Assembly (NCBI GenBank): GCA_964475945.1
Contig: CAYYYF010000006.1
Location: forward strand, 1-64,000
DNA from: JBBIQH01 sp964475945
GTDB taxonomy: Archaea; Thermoproteota; Nitrososphaeria; Nitrososphaerales; Nitrosocaldaceae
Reading direction: 5' to 3'
DNA: 64,000 nucleotides
The position numbers were made by a program, and so were the translations under genes. The notes under the pieces are model-generated. The model was not told the DNA's origin and made no database searches. It saw only the letters and a program-made list of their open reading frames with translations. Within the stretch, counting starts at the first letter, position 1; every line of letters begins with the position of its first letter. Positions 28,035 through 35,782 of the stretch are shown here, piece after piece.

Positions 28035-28459
28035 TGACTACTATTGATAGTATAGATGAAAAGATAATAAGTATACTAAAGGATGATTCTAGAAGACCAT
28101 ATAATGAGATAGCAGAGTTGGTAGGCTTATCAGAGTCGGCTGTAAGAAGGAGAGTTAAGAACTTAGTTGAGAGAGGGATAATAAAGAGGTTTACTATAGA
28201 GCTAGGGTTAAGTAACAAGACTAGTGCAATAACATTAGTATCTGTTAAGCCTTCAGTAGATACGGCAAGGGTGTCTGAGGTTCTAAAGTCATTGAAGGGC
28301 ATTGAGGTAGTGTATGAGATAACTGGACAGTATGATATAGCAGCAATAGTAAGCGCAGATAGTATAGCAGAAATAAACAAGTGTATAGATGAGGTTAGGA
28401 GGATAGATGGTGTTGATGATACCAATACAGTTATTATATTGAGGACAGTTAGTAAATAA
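28034..28459 (+). CDS. Lrp/AsnC-family transcriptional regulator
   Basis: This 141-residue protein has an N-terminal winged helix-turn-helix (IDEKIISILKDDSRRPYNEI, GLSESAVRRRVKNLVERG) and a RAM ligand-binding domain (EITGQYDIAAIVSA.. TNTVIIL). It resembles LysM, the Lrp-type activator of LysW-pathway genes in Sulfolobus. As the last gene of the arg/lys operon, its ATG overlapping the lysJ stop, it most likely senses lysine or arginine and controls this operon. The ligand is inferred from context. Confidence 0.85.
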   Translation: MTTIDSIDEKIISILKDDSRRPYNEIAELVGLSESAVRRRVKNLVERGIIKRFTIELGLSNKTSAITLVSVKPSVDTARVSEVLKSLKGIEVVYEITGQYDIAAIVSADSIAEINKCIDEVRRIDGVDDTNTVIILRTVSK

Positions 28460-28496
28460 TTTAAAAATAATAATAAAAACATAAAATAATAATTGG

Positions 28497-29933
28497 TTAC
28501 ATCTGTAGCTTGTAAATACTGCCTTTAAACCTTATCAGCGCTATTATCCCAGCAAAGGCTAAGACCATTGGTACTACAAAGAATGGGAACTCTGGCACAA
28601 CATTTATGGTAAATTCAGCACTCTCACTACTACCATCTATCTCCTCGAGCCTTATGGTTACTGGACCAACTACATCCAATGGGAAGGTTAAGCTCTCATT
28701 ACCACTCCCTCCTACTGCTATACTATCCCTTCTTATCAACTCTTGGCCATCCTTCATCACAACGAACTTGTACTTAACATCTCTCATAGCACCTGTTGCA
28801 GCATCCATTATCATTACACCAAATTGCACAGGTTGACCTTGCATTATATCTTTTGGAGGTAGAGTTAGGCTTACCTGATACTTGTTATTTGTAGTAATAG
28901 CATTAAGAGTCTTTATACCCTCGCTCTGAAGAGGCATTCCTATCTCCTTCTCCCCTGACACTAACGTAAACTCCATTACCTTACTATTGCTCATACCCAT
29001 GTTCTCAAGATGCTGACTAATGCTAACAAGCATGTTTGTAGGGAGCATAATGTGTACCACAGGCTTACCTTCAAGGGAGTACTTATCTGTTATTACTGCG
29101 GTGTTAGGTAATCTAATATCATTAACTGTAGCAGTATATGTATCTGCTAGAAGTGAAGGTGAGTCTATGATAGTTTCAATATGCACTAGTGGTACCTGTT
29201 CAACATACTTTCTATCCCAGTTGAATGGCATTGTATATTTGACTGTCTTCTCATTCTCTACATAATCGAATTTAGTTATCTTATCATAGAACGATCTCAC
29301 CTCAACATTACCATCGTTTACATTAAATGATTGTATAGTTGCTACAGTTATATAGGATGTGAACTTTAATGGAGGCTCAATAAGCTTCTTTGGTGACTCT
29401 ATACTCCATATCTCTCCCCTTATCTCATATAGTCCACCATCTATAAGTATAGGACCCTTAAGTTGTGCCGGACTCTCGAGTGTTGCTATAAACTTCTCTA
29501 TACCTGTAGGTTCTACAGGGGCGTTAATTGTTACCTCAGGCTGCTTAGCATTTGGTAGTATTCTAAGCCACATCTCACCATCTGGAGAATAGAAGTTATC
29601 TAGGACCAGTAATTTGCCTCCATAGGTTATCCTTAGTAGGATTGATACACTGGGCATATTTGCTTGGGTATTGGCATCATAGACTCTTATCCTCATCCTT
29701 GCCTCATCAGGCAGATTGTTAGTATCTATAGATGATAATGGCATAAGGTTCTTATCAAAGAGGTCTATCCTTGCTGTTAGTGCCTTGCCTTCTAGATTTG
29801 CTACCATAACCTCATCTGAGTGTAATCCATGTCCATATACTGGCTTTATGAATTGAAGGGAGGGCAGTATTGGTTGCATAATAAGTAATGCTATTGTCAT
29901 AATAGCAATGCCTATTGCAGTTACTCTCAGCAT
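28497..29933 (-). CDS. Large exported protein with PEF-type C-terminal anchor
   Basis: This 478-residue protein has a signal peptide (about 1-33) ending near KPVYG, so the mature chain would begin HGLHSDEVMVANLEG, with two histidines at the very start. Several beta-rich domains follow. The C-terminus is a sorting-type tail: VVPEFPFF, a hydrophobic helix, then basic RFKGSIYK. This VPEF tail is the kind handled by archaeosortases; a candidate enzyme is at 6269-7228. An N-terminal histidine suggests metal binding (copper would fit an ammonia oxidiser), but that is speculation. No enzymatic motif was recognised. It is convergent with the lrp gene. Confidence 0.65.
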   Translation of the reverse strand: MLRVTAIGIAIMTIALLIMQPILPSLQFIKPVYGHGLHSDEVMVANLEGKALTARIDLFDKNLMPLSSIDTNNLPDEARMRIRVYDANTQANMPSVSILLRITYGGKLLVLDNFYSPDGEMWLRILPNAKQPEVTINAPVEPTGIEKFIATLESPAQLKGPILIDGGLYEIRGEIWSIESPKKLIEPPLKFTSYITVATIQSFNVNDGNVEVRSFYDKITKFDYVENEKTVKYTMPFNWDRKYVEQVPLVHIETIIDSPSLLADTYTATVNDIRLPNTAVITDKYSLEGKPVVHIMLPTNMLVSISQHLENMGMSNSKVMEFTLVSGEKEIGMPLQSEGIKTLNAITTNNKYQVSLTLPPKDIMQGQPVQFGVMIMDAATGAMRDVKYKFVVMKDGQELIRRDSIAVGGSGNESLTFPLDVVGPVTIRLEEIDGSSESAEFTINVVPEFPFFVVPMVLAFAGIIALIRFKGSIYKLQM

Positions 29934-30041
29934 AAAGTATATTATCTAGGTTTATTATATAAATATGTTAGCTCATAGAAAGAAAAGTTATAACATACAA
30001 ATTAAATTAAAATTAGATTATATTGTTATATTACTATACTA

Positions 30042-30578
30042 CTAATGTCCCTCGCTCTGCTTTTCCTTCATTATCTCATTTACTCCAACTATTATGCTTG
30101 AGCCTGGTAGGAACCTTATTGGTCTATCGCCATCATTCATTATTATAACATCTGTTATGTTACCGAATGCTGTCTCCATATCATGTGTACTCTCTAGGTG
30201 ACCATGCCATATGCACATCTTACCCTTTGTAGATACATCCTCTAGTAACTTCATATCTACATTATCGAACATACCCATCTCGGCATTGCCAACCATGACC
30301 TTGACCATAGGCATAGGCATACCCATGTCATCACAAGGCATCTTTAGTGCTACATGTCCATTCATTATATGGTATGGAGTAGAGTCGTATAGGTGTATAA
30401 AGTCTTGTGCGTTTATCCTCTTGTAGTCAAGTATTACCTGAACTGTATCTCTAACTACATCTACTGCCATACCTTCCTGTGCTTCAACAGTAATCTGCTT
30501 TATTATACTGTTAACTGTATATATCAATGCACCTATAGCTATTACTACAGTTATTAGTAATACAATATTTCTCTGCAT
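30042..30578 (-). CDS. Membrane-anchored exported protein with CxWH motif
   Basis: This 178-residue protein has an N-terminal anchor (RNIVLLITVVIAIGALIYTV) followed by an exported domain rich in Met (MPCDDMGMPMPMV, about 85-100) and containing GKMCIWHGH (about 130-140). The Met/His/Cys content could bind metal, but no family was recognised. A degraded paralogue, with SCVWHTH in the same position, lies at 31416-31755. ATG 30578 is preferred over TTG 30593 because TTATTATAATT lies about 24 bases upstream, and an 18-base element shared with the gene at 32167 sits just behind that TATA box. Confidence 0.6.
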   Translation of the reverse strand: MQRNIVLLITVVIAIGALIYTVNSIIKQITVEAQEGMAVDVVRDTVQVILDYKRINAQDFIHLYDSTPYHIMNGHVALKMPCDDMGMPMPMVKVMVGNAEMGMFDNVDMKLLEDVSTKGKMCIWHGHLESTHDMETAFGNITDVIIMNDGDRPIRFLPGSSIIVGVNEIMKEKQSEGH

Positions 30579-30608
30579 ACTATACCTTACCAAACTAATT
30601 ATAATAAG

Positions 30609-30626
30609 CCTTATGGTACAACAATA
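30609..30626 (-). promoter_or_regulatory. 18-base shared element upstream of a TATA box (copy 1)
   Basis: TATTGTTGTACCATAAGG on the minus strand lies directly upstream of the TATA-like TTATTATAATT of the gene starting at 30578. The identical 18 bases occur at 32198-32215 in the same place relative to another exported-protein gene. The position immediately upstream of TATA/BRE is where archaeal activators often bind. Confidence 0.6.
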
Positions 30627-30703
30627 GAATGAGATCTTGATGTATTTATTGTAATGAACAAGAATAATGAATAAAATAAATAAATAAGATATTATCGCAC
30701 TTC

Positions 30704-31410
30704 TTATCGCCTTAACAGTCTCATCGCTATTACTCCCCCTGCTGCTATGACCCCGCCGAAGAATAACATCGATAGGTTATCGCTCAAGAGATCGAACGAG
30801 GTCCTCCTTGGTACATCAGATGGCATTGAAGGCCAATAGAGATCCCTTACTGCATCAGTACATCCATAACCTCCCATCCAGCCAGCGGTATCATAGGGTC
30901 CTTGACTTGAGCTCGTACCTTCAGGGTTGCAGAACTTCCTTTCATCTATATTTACTATTGTCCCATCAAAGTATGTTATAGTTCCATATACACGATAACC
31001 ATATATTCCTGGTGCTGTCAGTATCTGTCTAACTGTATACTCCCCAGGCATACCAAAGACCCTCTGCAAAGGTAAGCCTGTCTGTGTAGTTGCTCTACTC
31101 AGATCACCAGATTCATAAGCGCGTGAATCCTTGAAGTAGTATCTATCTAACTGCAAGTTTGCTGTATTTATGGGCAGGTTGGTTCTAGTATCCCTTATTA
31201 TCACCTGTACATGGTGCATCCCATCATGTGTGCCTGGTGCTAAAGCAAAGGTGGGCTCTCTAGTATGTCCTACTATGAGTTGGATGCTCCTCTGCTCTCC
31301 ATTACTTATTGTGAAGCTGATGGTCTTCGATGCATGGGGATCCGCCATTACAGGTGTCATCATGCCCATTAATAATAAAGCAGCTGTTATTGCTAATACT
31401 ATACCTTCAT
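30704..31410 (-). CDS. Exported protein with C-terminal membrane anchor; signal peptide out of frame
   Basis: The long frame (31369-30704, first Met 31369) encodes a beta-rich exported domain (SKTISFTISNGEQRSIQLIV onward), a single Cys pair (KFCNPEG, GYGCTD) and a C-terminal helix ending MRLLRR. Directly upstream, in frame, the DNA codes IVLAITAALLLMGMM, a good signal peptide with no start codon. The nearest ATG (31410, after GGGGTGAT) reads MKV-stop, one base out of frame. One missing base around 31403 would give a complete signal peptide. Either this is a frameshift, or translation starts at a rare codon. The coding part is intact otherwise. Function unknown. Confidence 0.55.
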
Positions 31411-31415
31411 CTACA

Positions 31416-31755
31416 TCACCCCATTACTCCTAATCCATCGTTGTTATCATCTTCATCGTTGAGGTCATAGACGGGGTTTCCATGCTCTATATTAGCAGGG
31501 AGTTGCATCATGCCCTGCTGTTCATAGTATTTCCCTATTGTACCTAACACATCGAATACATTGAATACTACAACATCTCCGCCATTGAACTCTATTACTT
31601 TATCTGTTAGGTTGATAAGGGTTATATCAGTTACTCTAGGAGCTCCACCGTTGAGGGGATCTGGTATATGAGTATGCCATACACAGCTATCTGCACTTGA
31701 TGCATGTCTTATGTAGTATAATGGGACCTTATCAAGTATGCTCCTAACGTTGCCC
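31416..31755 (-). pseudogene. Fragment paralogous to the CxWH exported protein
   Basis: Downstream of the 31709-32167 gene, a different frame encodes about 110 residues without any start codon: ILDKVPLYYIRHASSADSCVWHTHIPD, then RVTDITLINLTDKVIEFNGG, down to a stop at 31416. The segment around SCVWHTH and TDITLINLTD aligns with GKMCIWHGH and TDVIIMNDGD of the 30042-30578 protein, so this is a paralogue lacking its N-terminal anchor. Its first ~15 codons overlap the end of the preceding gene. It may be the remnant of a fusion or deletion; expression by reinitiation is possible but unsupported. Confidence 0.5.
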
Positions 31756-32167
31756 CTACTACTCCTATAGCACCTAAGAGACTTTCTGGTACTACAAATA
31801 CGCTTACTTCAAAATCAGCATACATAGGTGTACCAGGCTCGGTATCTATTACTACTAACCAGTTTCCTACCGTATCAGGAGTAACTCCTATATCCTCATT
31901 TAGCCTCCATGTATAGGAGCCACCTGCAGGGATGGTTGGTAATGGTATTAGAGGATCTATATCTGAACTTGTTACAAGAGTACCTGTAGGATCGAATACT
32001 GCTATGAATGTTACTTTCCTGTCTATATCTGTAGTAAGAGTTATCTTTGTATCGCCTCTTAATGGTATAGATCCAGGGCTACTGCTTATGCCATCTGCAT
32101 ATGCATTATAGAATGGCATCATCTGCAGTATCACTATGGCTACAACCGTTATCACAGTATTTCTCAT
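31709..32167 (-). CDS. Small exported protein with VVPES-type C-terminal anchor
   Basis: This 152-residue protein has a signal peptide (RNTVITVVAIVILQMMPFYNA YADG, about 1-26), an Ig-like beta domain (SIPLRGDTKITLTTDIDRKV.. NWLVVIDTEPGTPMYADFEV) and a C-terminal VVPESLLGAIGVVGATLGA helix followed by RSHYTT. The tail resembles archaeal sorting anchors. The promoter has TTTAATC about 26 bases before the ATG, with the shared 18-base element just behind it. It probably leads a minus-strand unit that continues into 31416-30704. Confidence 0.6.
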   Translation of the reverse strand: MRNTVITVVAIVILQMMPFYNAYADGISSSPGSIPLRGDTKITLTTDIDRKVTFIAVFDPTGTLVTSSDIDPLIPLPTIPAGGSYTWRLNEDIGVTPDTVGNWLVVIDTEPGTPMYADFEVSVFVVPESLLGAIGVVGATLGAYLIRSHYTT

Positions 32168-32197
32168 GCGTTATGATAATTATTATGAAAGATTAAA

Positions 32198-32215
32198 CCT
32201 TATGGTACAACAATA
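32198..32215 (-). promoter_or_regulatory. 18-base shared element upstream of a TATA box (copy 2)
   Basis: Identical over all 18 bases to 30609-30626 (TATTGTTGTACCATAAGG on the minus strand). It directly precedes TTTAATC, the presumed TATA box of the gene starting at 32167. The flanks are also similar (AT-rich, one or two matching bases on each side). Confidence 0.6.
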
Positions 32216-32292
32216 AAACTGATGATCTAAGATTATTAAAATTAATTGATAGTATAATCTATCCAATATACTGCTATACATTGAATAACCCT

Positions 32293-32733
32293 TTAGTAGA
32301 GTCTATTTGCCTCTTCTTTAACCTTCGATGCCTCCTCTGCCTCTCCTATCTTATCTGCCAAGTAAGAGTATATGCCCATCTTGAGAACCTTAAGGGATAG
32401 CAGTGCACACTTTATCCTTGCTGGTCCAAGGTTGGTTAACCCTAGGTTCTCAAGTATATCCTCCTTGCCTATCTTCTTAACATCTCCTATGCTTTTCTTC
32501 ATTACTATCTCAGTAAGCATGGATGCGCTTGCTTGACTTATTGCACACCCTTTGCCATTGAACCTGATATCCTTTATCCTACCATCCTCAAACTTTATAT
32601 GCATCTCAACCTCATCACCGCACAATGGATTAGAGTCCCTTACTACAACATCTGCATCATCCAACTTGCCATAGTTCCTAGGATTCCTATAGTAATCCAG
32701 TATTATCTCCCTATATATATCAGCACTGCTCAT
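32293..32733 (-). CDS. sufU: Fe-S cluster scaffold SufU (IscU/NifU family)
   Basis: Scaffold or sulfur-acceptor protein of the SUF system. Its three conserved cysteines are in DSNPLCGDEVEMHIK (about residue 38), NGKGCAISQASASMLTE (about 62) and ARIKCALLSLKVL (about 110). Start DIYREIILDYYRNPRNYGKL is typical. At 146 residues it matches the family. It is the last gene of the minus-strand sufB-sufD-Rieske-sufS-sufU operon, 6 bases after sufS. Confidence 0.92.
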   Translation of the reverse strand: MSSADIYREIILDYYRNPRNYGKLDDADVVVRDSNPLCGDEVEMHIKFEDGRIKDIRFNGKGCAISQASASMLTEIVMKKSIGDVKKIGKEDILENLGLTNLGPARIKCALLSLKVLKMGIYSYLADKIGEAEEASKVKEEANRLY

Positions 32734-32739
32734 ACTCTA

Positions 32740-34020
32740 TCACTCACCTACCTTGAATATCAACCTTGCCCTATTTAAAGACTCTATGAAGGCATCTATC
32801 TCCTCCTTTGTGTTATATATGTAAAGGCTTGCCCTAGATGTTGCTGCTACCCCTAGTCTCTCCATCAGTGGTTGAGCACAATGATGCCCTGACCTTATTG
32901 CTATACCATCCTCATCCAATATGGTTGCAAGGTCATGAGGATGTATATCTGCTAGGTTAAATGCAAAGACTGCACCTCTTGAATTAGCATCCTTGCTACC
33001 ATATAACTTGAGATCCTTAACCTCCTCTAGCCTAGATAACATATACTCTGTAAGCTCATGCTCATATGCTCTAACATTGCTCATACCTATTGCATTAAGG
33101 TAATCTATGGCTGCACCAAAGCCTATAACATCTGCTATGTTTGGTGTTCCAGCCTCAAACTTCCATGGCAGGTCATTCCATCTTGCATCATACTTATGAA
33201 CCTCCTTTATCATATCACCCCCAGTAATGAATGGATCCATATACTCTAGCAGCTCATGTCTAGCATATAATACGCCAACACCAGTAGGACCAAGCATCTT
33301 ATGTGCTGAGAATGCAAAGAAGTCACAGCCTATATCCTTAACATCAACAGGCATGTGAGGAGTAGACTGTGCACCATCAACAAGAACCTTTATATCTTTA
33401 TCATACTTCTTACATATCTTAACTATATCCTTAACTGGTATTATACTACCTAGAACATTGGACATATGAGTTACTGCTACAAGCCTTACATTGTTACCCT
33501 CTAATATTTCATTAAGAGAATCTAGCATTAACGTATAGTTATCTTTATTATCTTCATTCTCAAGGTTAACCCTAATATAATGTAACCTTGCCCCCTTCTC
33601 CCTAGCTATCAACTGCCATGGCACAATATTGCTATGATGCTCTACCTCAGTAACAACTATTGTATCTCCAGTGCTGATGCTCTTCCTTGCCCATGCATGT
33701 GCTACAAGGTTTATTGCTTCAGTAGCATTCTTTACAAATATAACCTCCTTGTTAGATGCATTTATTAACCTAGCTACTTTAACTCTGGTATCCTCAAATG
33801 CCTCCGTCGCCTCCACTGCTAGTTGGTGCACCCCTCTATGTATATTTGAGTTGTAACTTGTATAGTAGTTGTATATTGCATCAATAACCTGCTTAGGCTT
33901 CTGTGTAGTAGCAGCGTTATCAAAGTATATTAACCTCTTACCATTCTTAAGCCTCCTCTTAAGTATAGGGAAGTCCGCTCTTATGCTATTAACATCTATC
34001 ATGCTTAGCATATCAAACAC
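32740..34020 (-). CDS. sufS: Cysteine desulfurase SufS
   Basis: This PLP enzyme (426 residues) releases sulfur from cysteine for Fe-S assembly. RLIYFDNAATTQKP, VEHHSNIVPWQ, VDGAQSTPHMPVD, the PLP lysine in FFAFSAHKMLGPTGVGVLY and the catalytic cysteine in IRSGHHCAQPLM (about 370) are all present. It starts right at the stop of the Rieske gene and is followed by its partner sufU, so the two work as sulfur donor and acceptor. Confidence 0.94.
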   Translation of the reverse strand: MFDMLSMIDVNSIRADFPILKRRLKNGKRLIYFDNAATTQKPKQVIDAIYNYYTSYNSNIHRGVHQLAVEATEAFEDTRVKVARLINASNKEVIFVKNATEAINLVAHAWARKSISTGDTIVVTEVEHHSNIVPWQLIAREKGARLHYIRVNLENEDNKDNYTLMLDSLNEILEGNNVRLVAVTHMSNVLGSIIPVKDIVKICKKYDKDIKVLVDGAQSTPHMPVDVKDIGCDFFAFSAHKMLGPTGVGVLYARHELLEYMDPFITGGDMIKEVHKYDARWNDLPWKFEAGTPNIADVIGFGAAIDYLNAIGMSNVRAYEHELTEYMLSRLEEVKDLKLYGSKDANSRGAVFAFNLADIHPHDLATILDEDGIAIRSGHHCAQPLMERLGVAATSRASLYIYNTKEEIDAFIESLNRARLIFKVGE

Positions 34021-34344
34021 CTATACAAATAGATATATATCCTCTCCATCTATTTTAACATTATATACCTTAAGCGCTTCTTCAGCAGGAGGGTTCAATG
34101 CCTTACCATCTGTTATTCTAAACCTTGATAGATGTAAAGGGCATGTTACCTCATCACCAGTAAGGAAGCCCATGCTAAGGTCAGCATACTGATGTGTACA
34201 TATTCTATCTAAAGCGTGGATTGTATTGTTATACTTTATAAGCATGATCTGCTTGCCATTAACATTCACAGCAAGTATCTCGCCTTCCTTTAACTCATCT
34301 ATTCTGCATACTTTAACCCATTTACTCTCTCTCTCATAACTCAT
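34021..34344 (-). CDS. Rieske-type [2Fe-2S] ferredoxin
   Basis: This 107-residue soluble Rieske protein has cluster motifs CTHQYADLS and CPLHLSRF (CxH..CxxH), of the type found as ferredoxin components. It is embedded between sufD and sufS, with 3-base gaps, so it may donate electrons during cluster assembly or be an early client. A Rieske ferredoxin inside suf operons also occurs in other archaea and bacteria, but its exact role here is inferred. Confidence 0.88.
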   Translation of the reverse strand: MSYERESKWVKVCRIDELKEGEILAVNVNGKQIMLIKYNNTIHALDRICTHQYADLSMGFLTGDEVTCPLHLSRFRITDGKALNPPAEEALKVYNVKIDGEDIYLFV

Positions 34345-34347
34345 ACA

Positions 34348-35754
34348 TCATCTATACTTGTAGTGCTTCTCAAATATATCCTCCTCAACCCTCCTAGATT
34401 CTTCCTCAACCTCCCATATCTCCTTCATAACATTATCTGATAGCAGAATAAGTGGTTTATTACGCCATTTGCAGTCTATAAGGTATGTTGTATATATCCT
34501 AGCATCCTTGCTTAACCTCTTAAGCAATGGCTCAATGAAGCCAAATATTATTGTCCTCTTTGCATCATCAGTGCTCATACCTCTACTCATCATGTAAAAT
34601 ATCTGCTCCTCATCTATCTGAGCAACTGATGCAGAATGAGTAGCCTTAACCTCATTTGTCTCTATCTCTAATGCTGGTATAGAGTCTGCTCTTGCGCCCT
34701 TATTTAGTATTATTGCATGACCAGCAAGGTATGACTCTGAGCCCTTTGCCTCCTTCACTATCTTTATCATCCCCTTGAATAGGGATCTTGCGGTATCCCT
34801 AACTATACTCTTTGATAGTACCCTGCCTATTGTATTTGCTTTATTATGTACCATGCTAGCAGTGACATCAAATACCTGTGCATTGTTAGCAAACATAACA
34901 TTAAAGTGCTCTGCTGCTGCACCATTACCTTCAAGTATGTTATCGATCTTGCATCTACTAGCAAGGGAACCGAATAAGCCTAGGTATGAGTTGAACCTGG
35001 CATCCCTTGCAACAAACGCCTTCCTGTTTGTAAAGTATACTATATTGTTACTAATCCCTTGGGTAGTTACAAGTTCAACGCTAGCATTATCATCTACCTT
35101 AGCAATATTAAGCTCAAGGCATCCTTGTTTGCTACTTACACTGTTATCCATGCTATTATTATCTATACTATAGAACTCTTGCACTACCCTAACCCTACTT
35201 GATGTATCTGCTACAAGCATATTAAGTAGAAATACAGATGCATTCTCTTGTATAACATTTATTACCGTTATAGGTCGATCCAACTCCAACCCTTTGGGTA
35301 TATATATAAAGTAACCTGAGTTGAATAATGCTTCTTCTAATGCTAAGAACTTATCCTCTGATGGATTTAGTTTATTTAGTATAACCTTTATTATCTCAGG
35401 GTTGCTCTTACATGCATCCTTTATATCCTTTATAACCAAACCTTTAATACCATCTGGCATATTAACAATCTCAAGGTTTATACCATGCTGAAGTAATACT
35501 ATGCTATCCTTTAGCTCATTTATCCTCTGAGTAACTTCTTTACCTAATCTAGGCTTATCACCATCTAATAGTAAAAGAAGGTTATCATCTATAATATTTG
35601 CATTGGTATACTTATTAAATAATGGAGATGTCTCATATGGTAGGCGCTTGTAGTAAGAGAATGCACTTGCCCTTATATTACTTAACCACTCTGGCTCACT
35701 GTAAAGTCTTCTTACTTTCTCTTCATCGAATAAGATTAGTTCCTTACTCTTCAT
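34348..35754 (-). CDS. sufD: Fe-S assembly protein SufD
   Basis: This 468-residue SufBD-family protein begins with a helical N-terminal part (WLSNIRASAFSYYKRLPYET), then a right-handed beta-helix core, with YIPKGLELDRPITV and the C-terminal ATHSASVAQIDEEQIFYMMSRG block. It pairs with SufB in the SufBC2D scaffold. It lacks the SufB-type extra features, and its divergence supports SufD rather than a second SufB. It lies 28 bases after sufB. Confidence 0.9.
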   Translation of the reverse strand: MKSKELILFDEEKVRRLYSEPEWLSNIRASAFSYYKRLPYETSPLFNKYTNANIIDDNLLLLLDGDKPRLGKEVTQRINELKDSIVLLQHGINLEIVNMPDGIKGLVIKDIKDACKSNPEIIKVILNKLNPSEDKFLALEEALFNSGYFIYIPKGLELDRPITVINVIQENASVFLLNMLVADTSSRVRVVQEFYSIDNNSMDNSVSSKQGCLELNIAKVDDNASVELVTTQGISNNIVYFTNRKAFVARDARFNSYLGLFGSLASRCKIDNILEGNGAAAEHFNVMFANNAQVFDVTASMVHNKANTIGRVLSKSIVRDTARSLFKGMIKIVKEAKGSESYLAGHAIILNKGARADSIPALEIETNEVKATHSASVAQIDEEQIFYMMSRGMSTDDAKRTIIFGFIEPLLKRLSKDARIYTTYLIDCKWRNKPLILLSDNVMKEIWEVEEESRRVEEDIFEKHYKYR

Positions 35755-35782
35755 CTTACATCACCAAAAAATATTCGTAGGA

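Noticed and set aside
32221..32260. CTGATGATCT as part of a second C/D box sRNA
   Set aside because: A C-box-like word occurs, but there is no properly spaced D', C' and D box and no closing stem.
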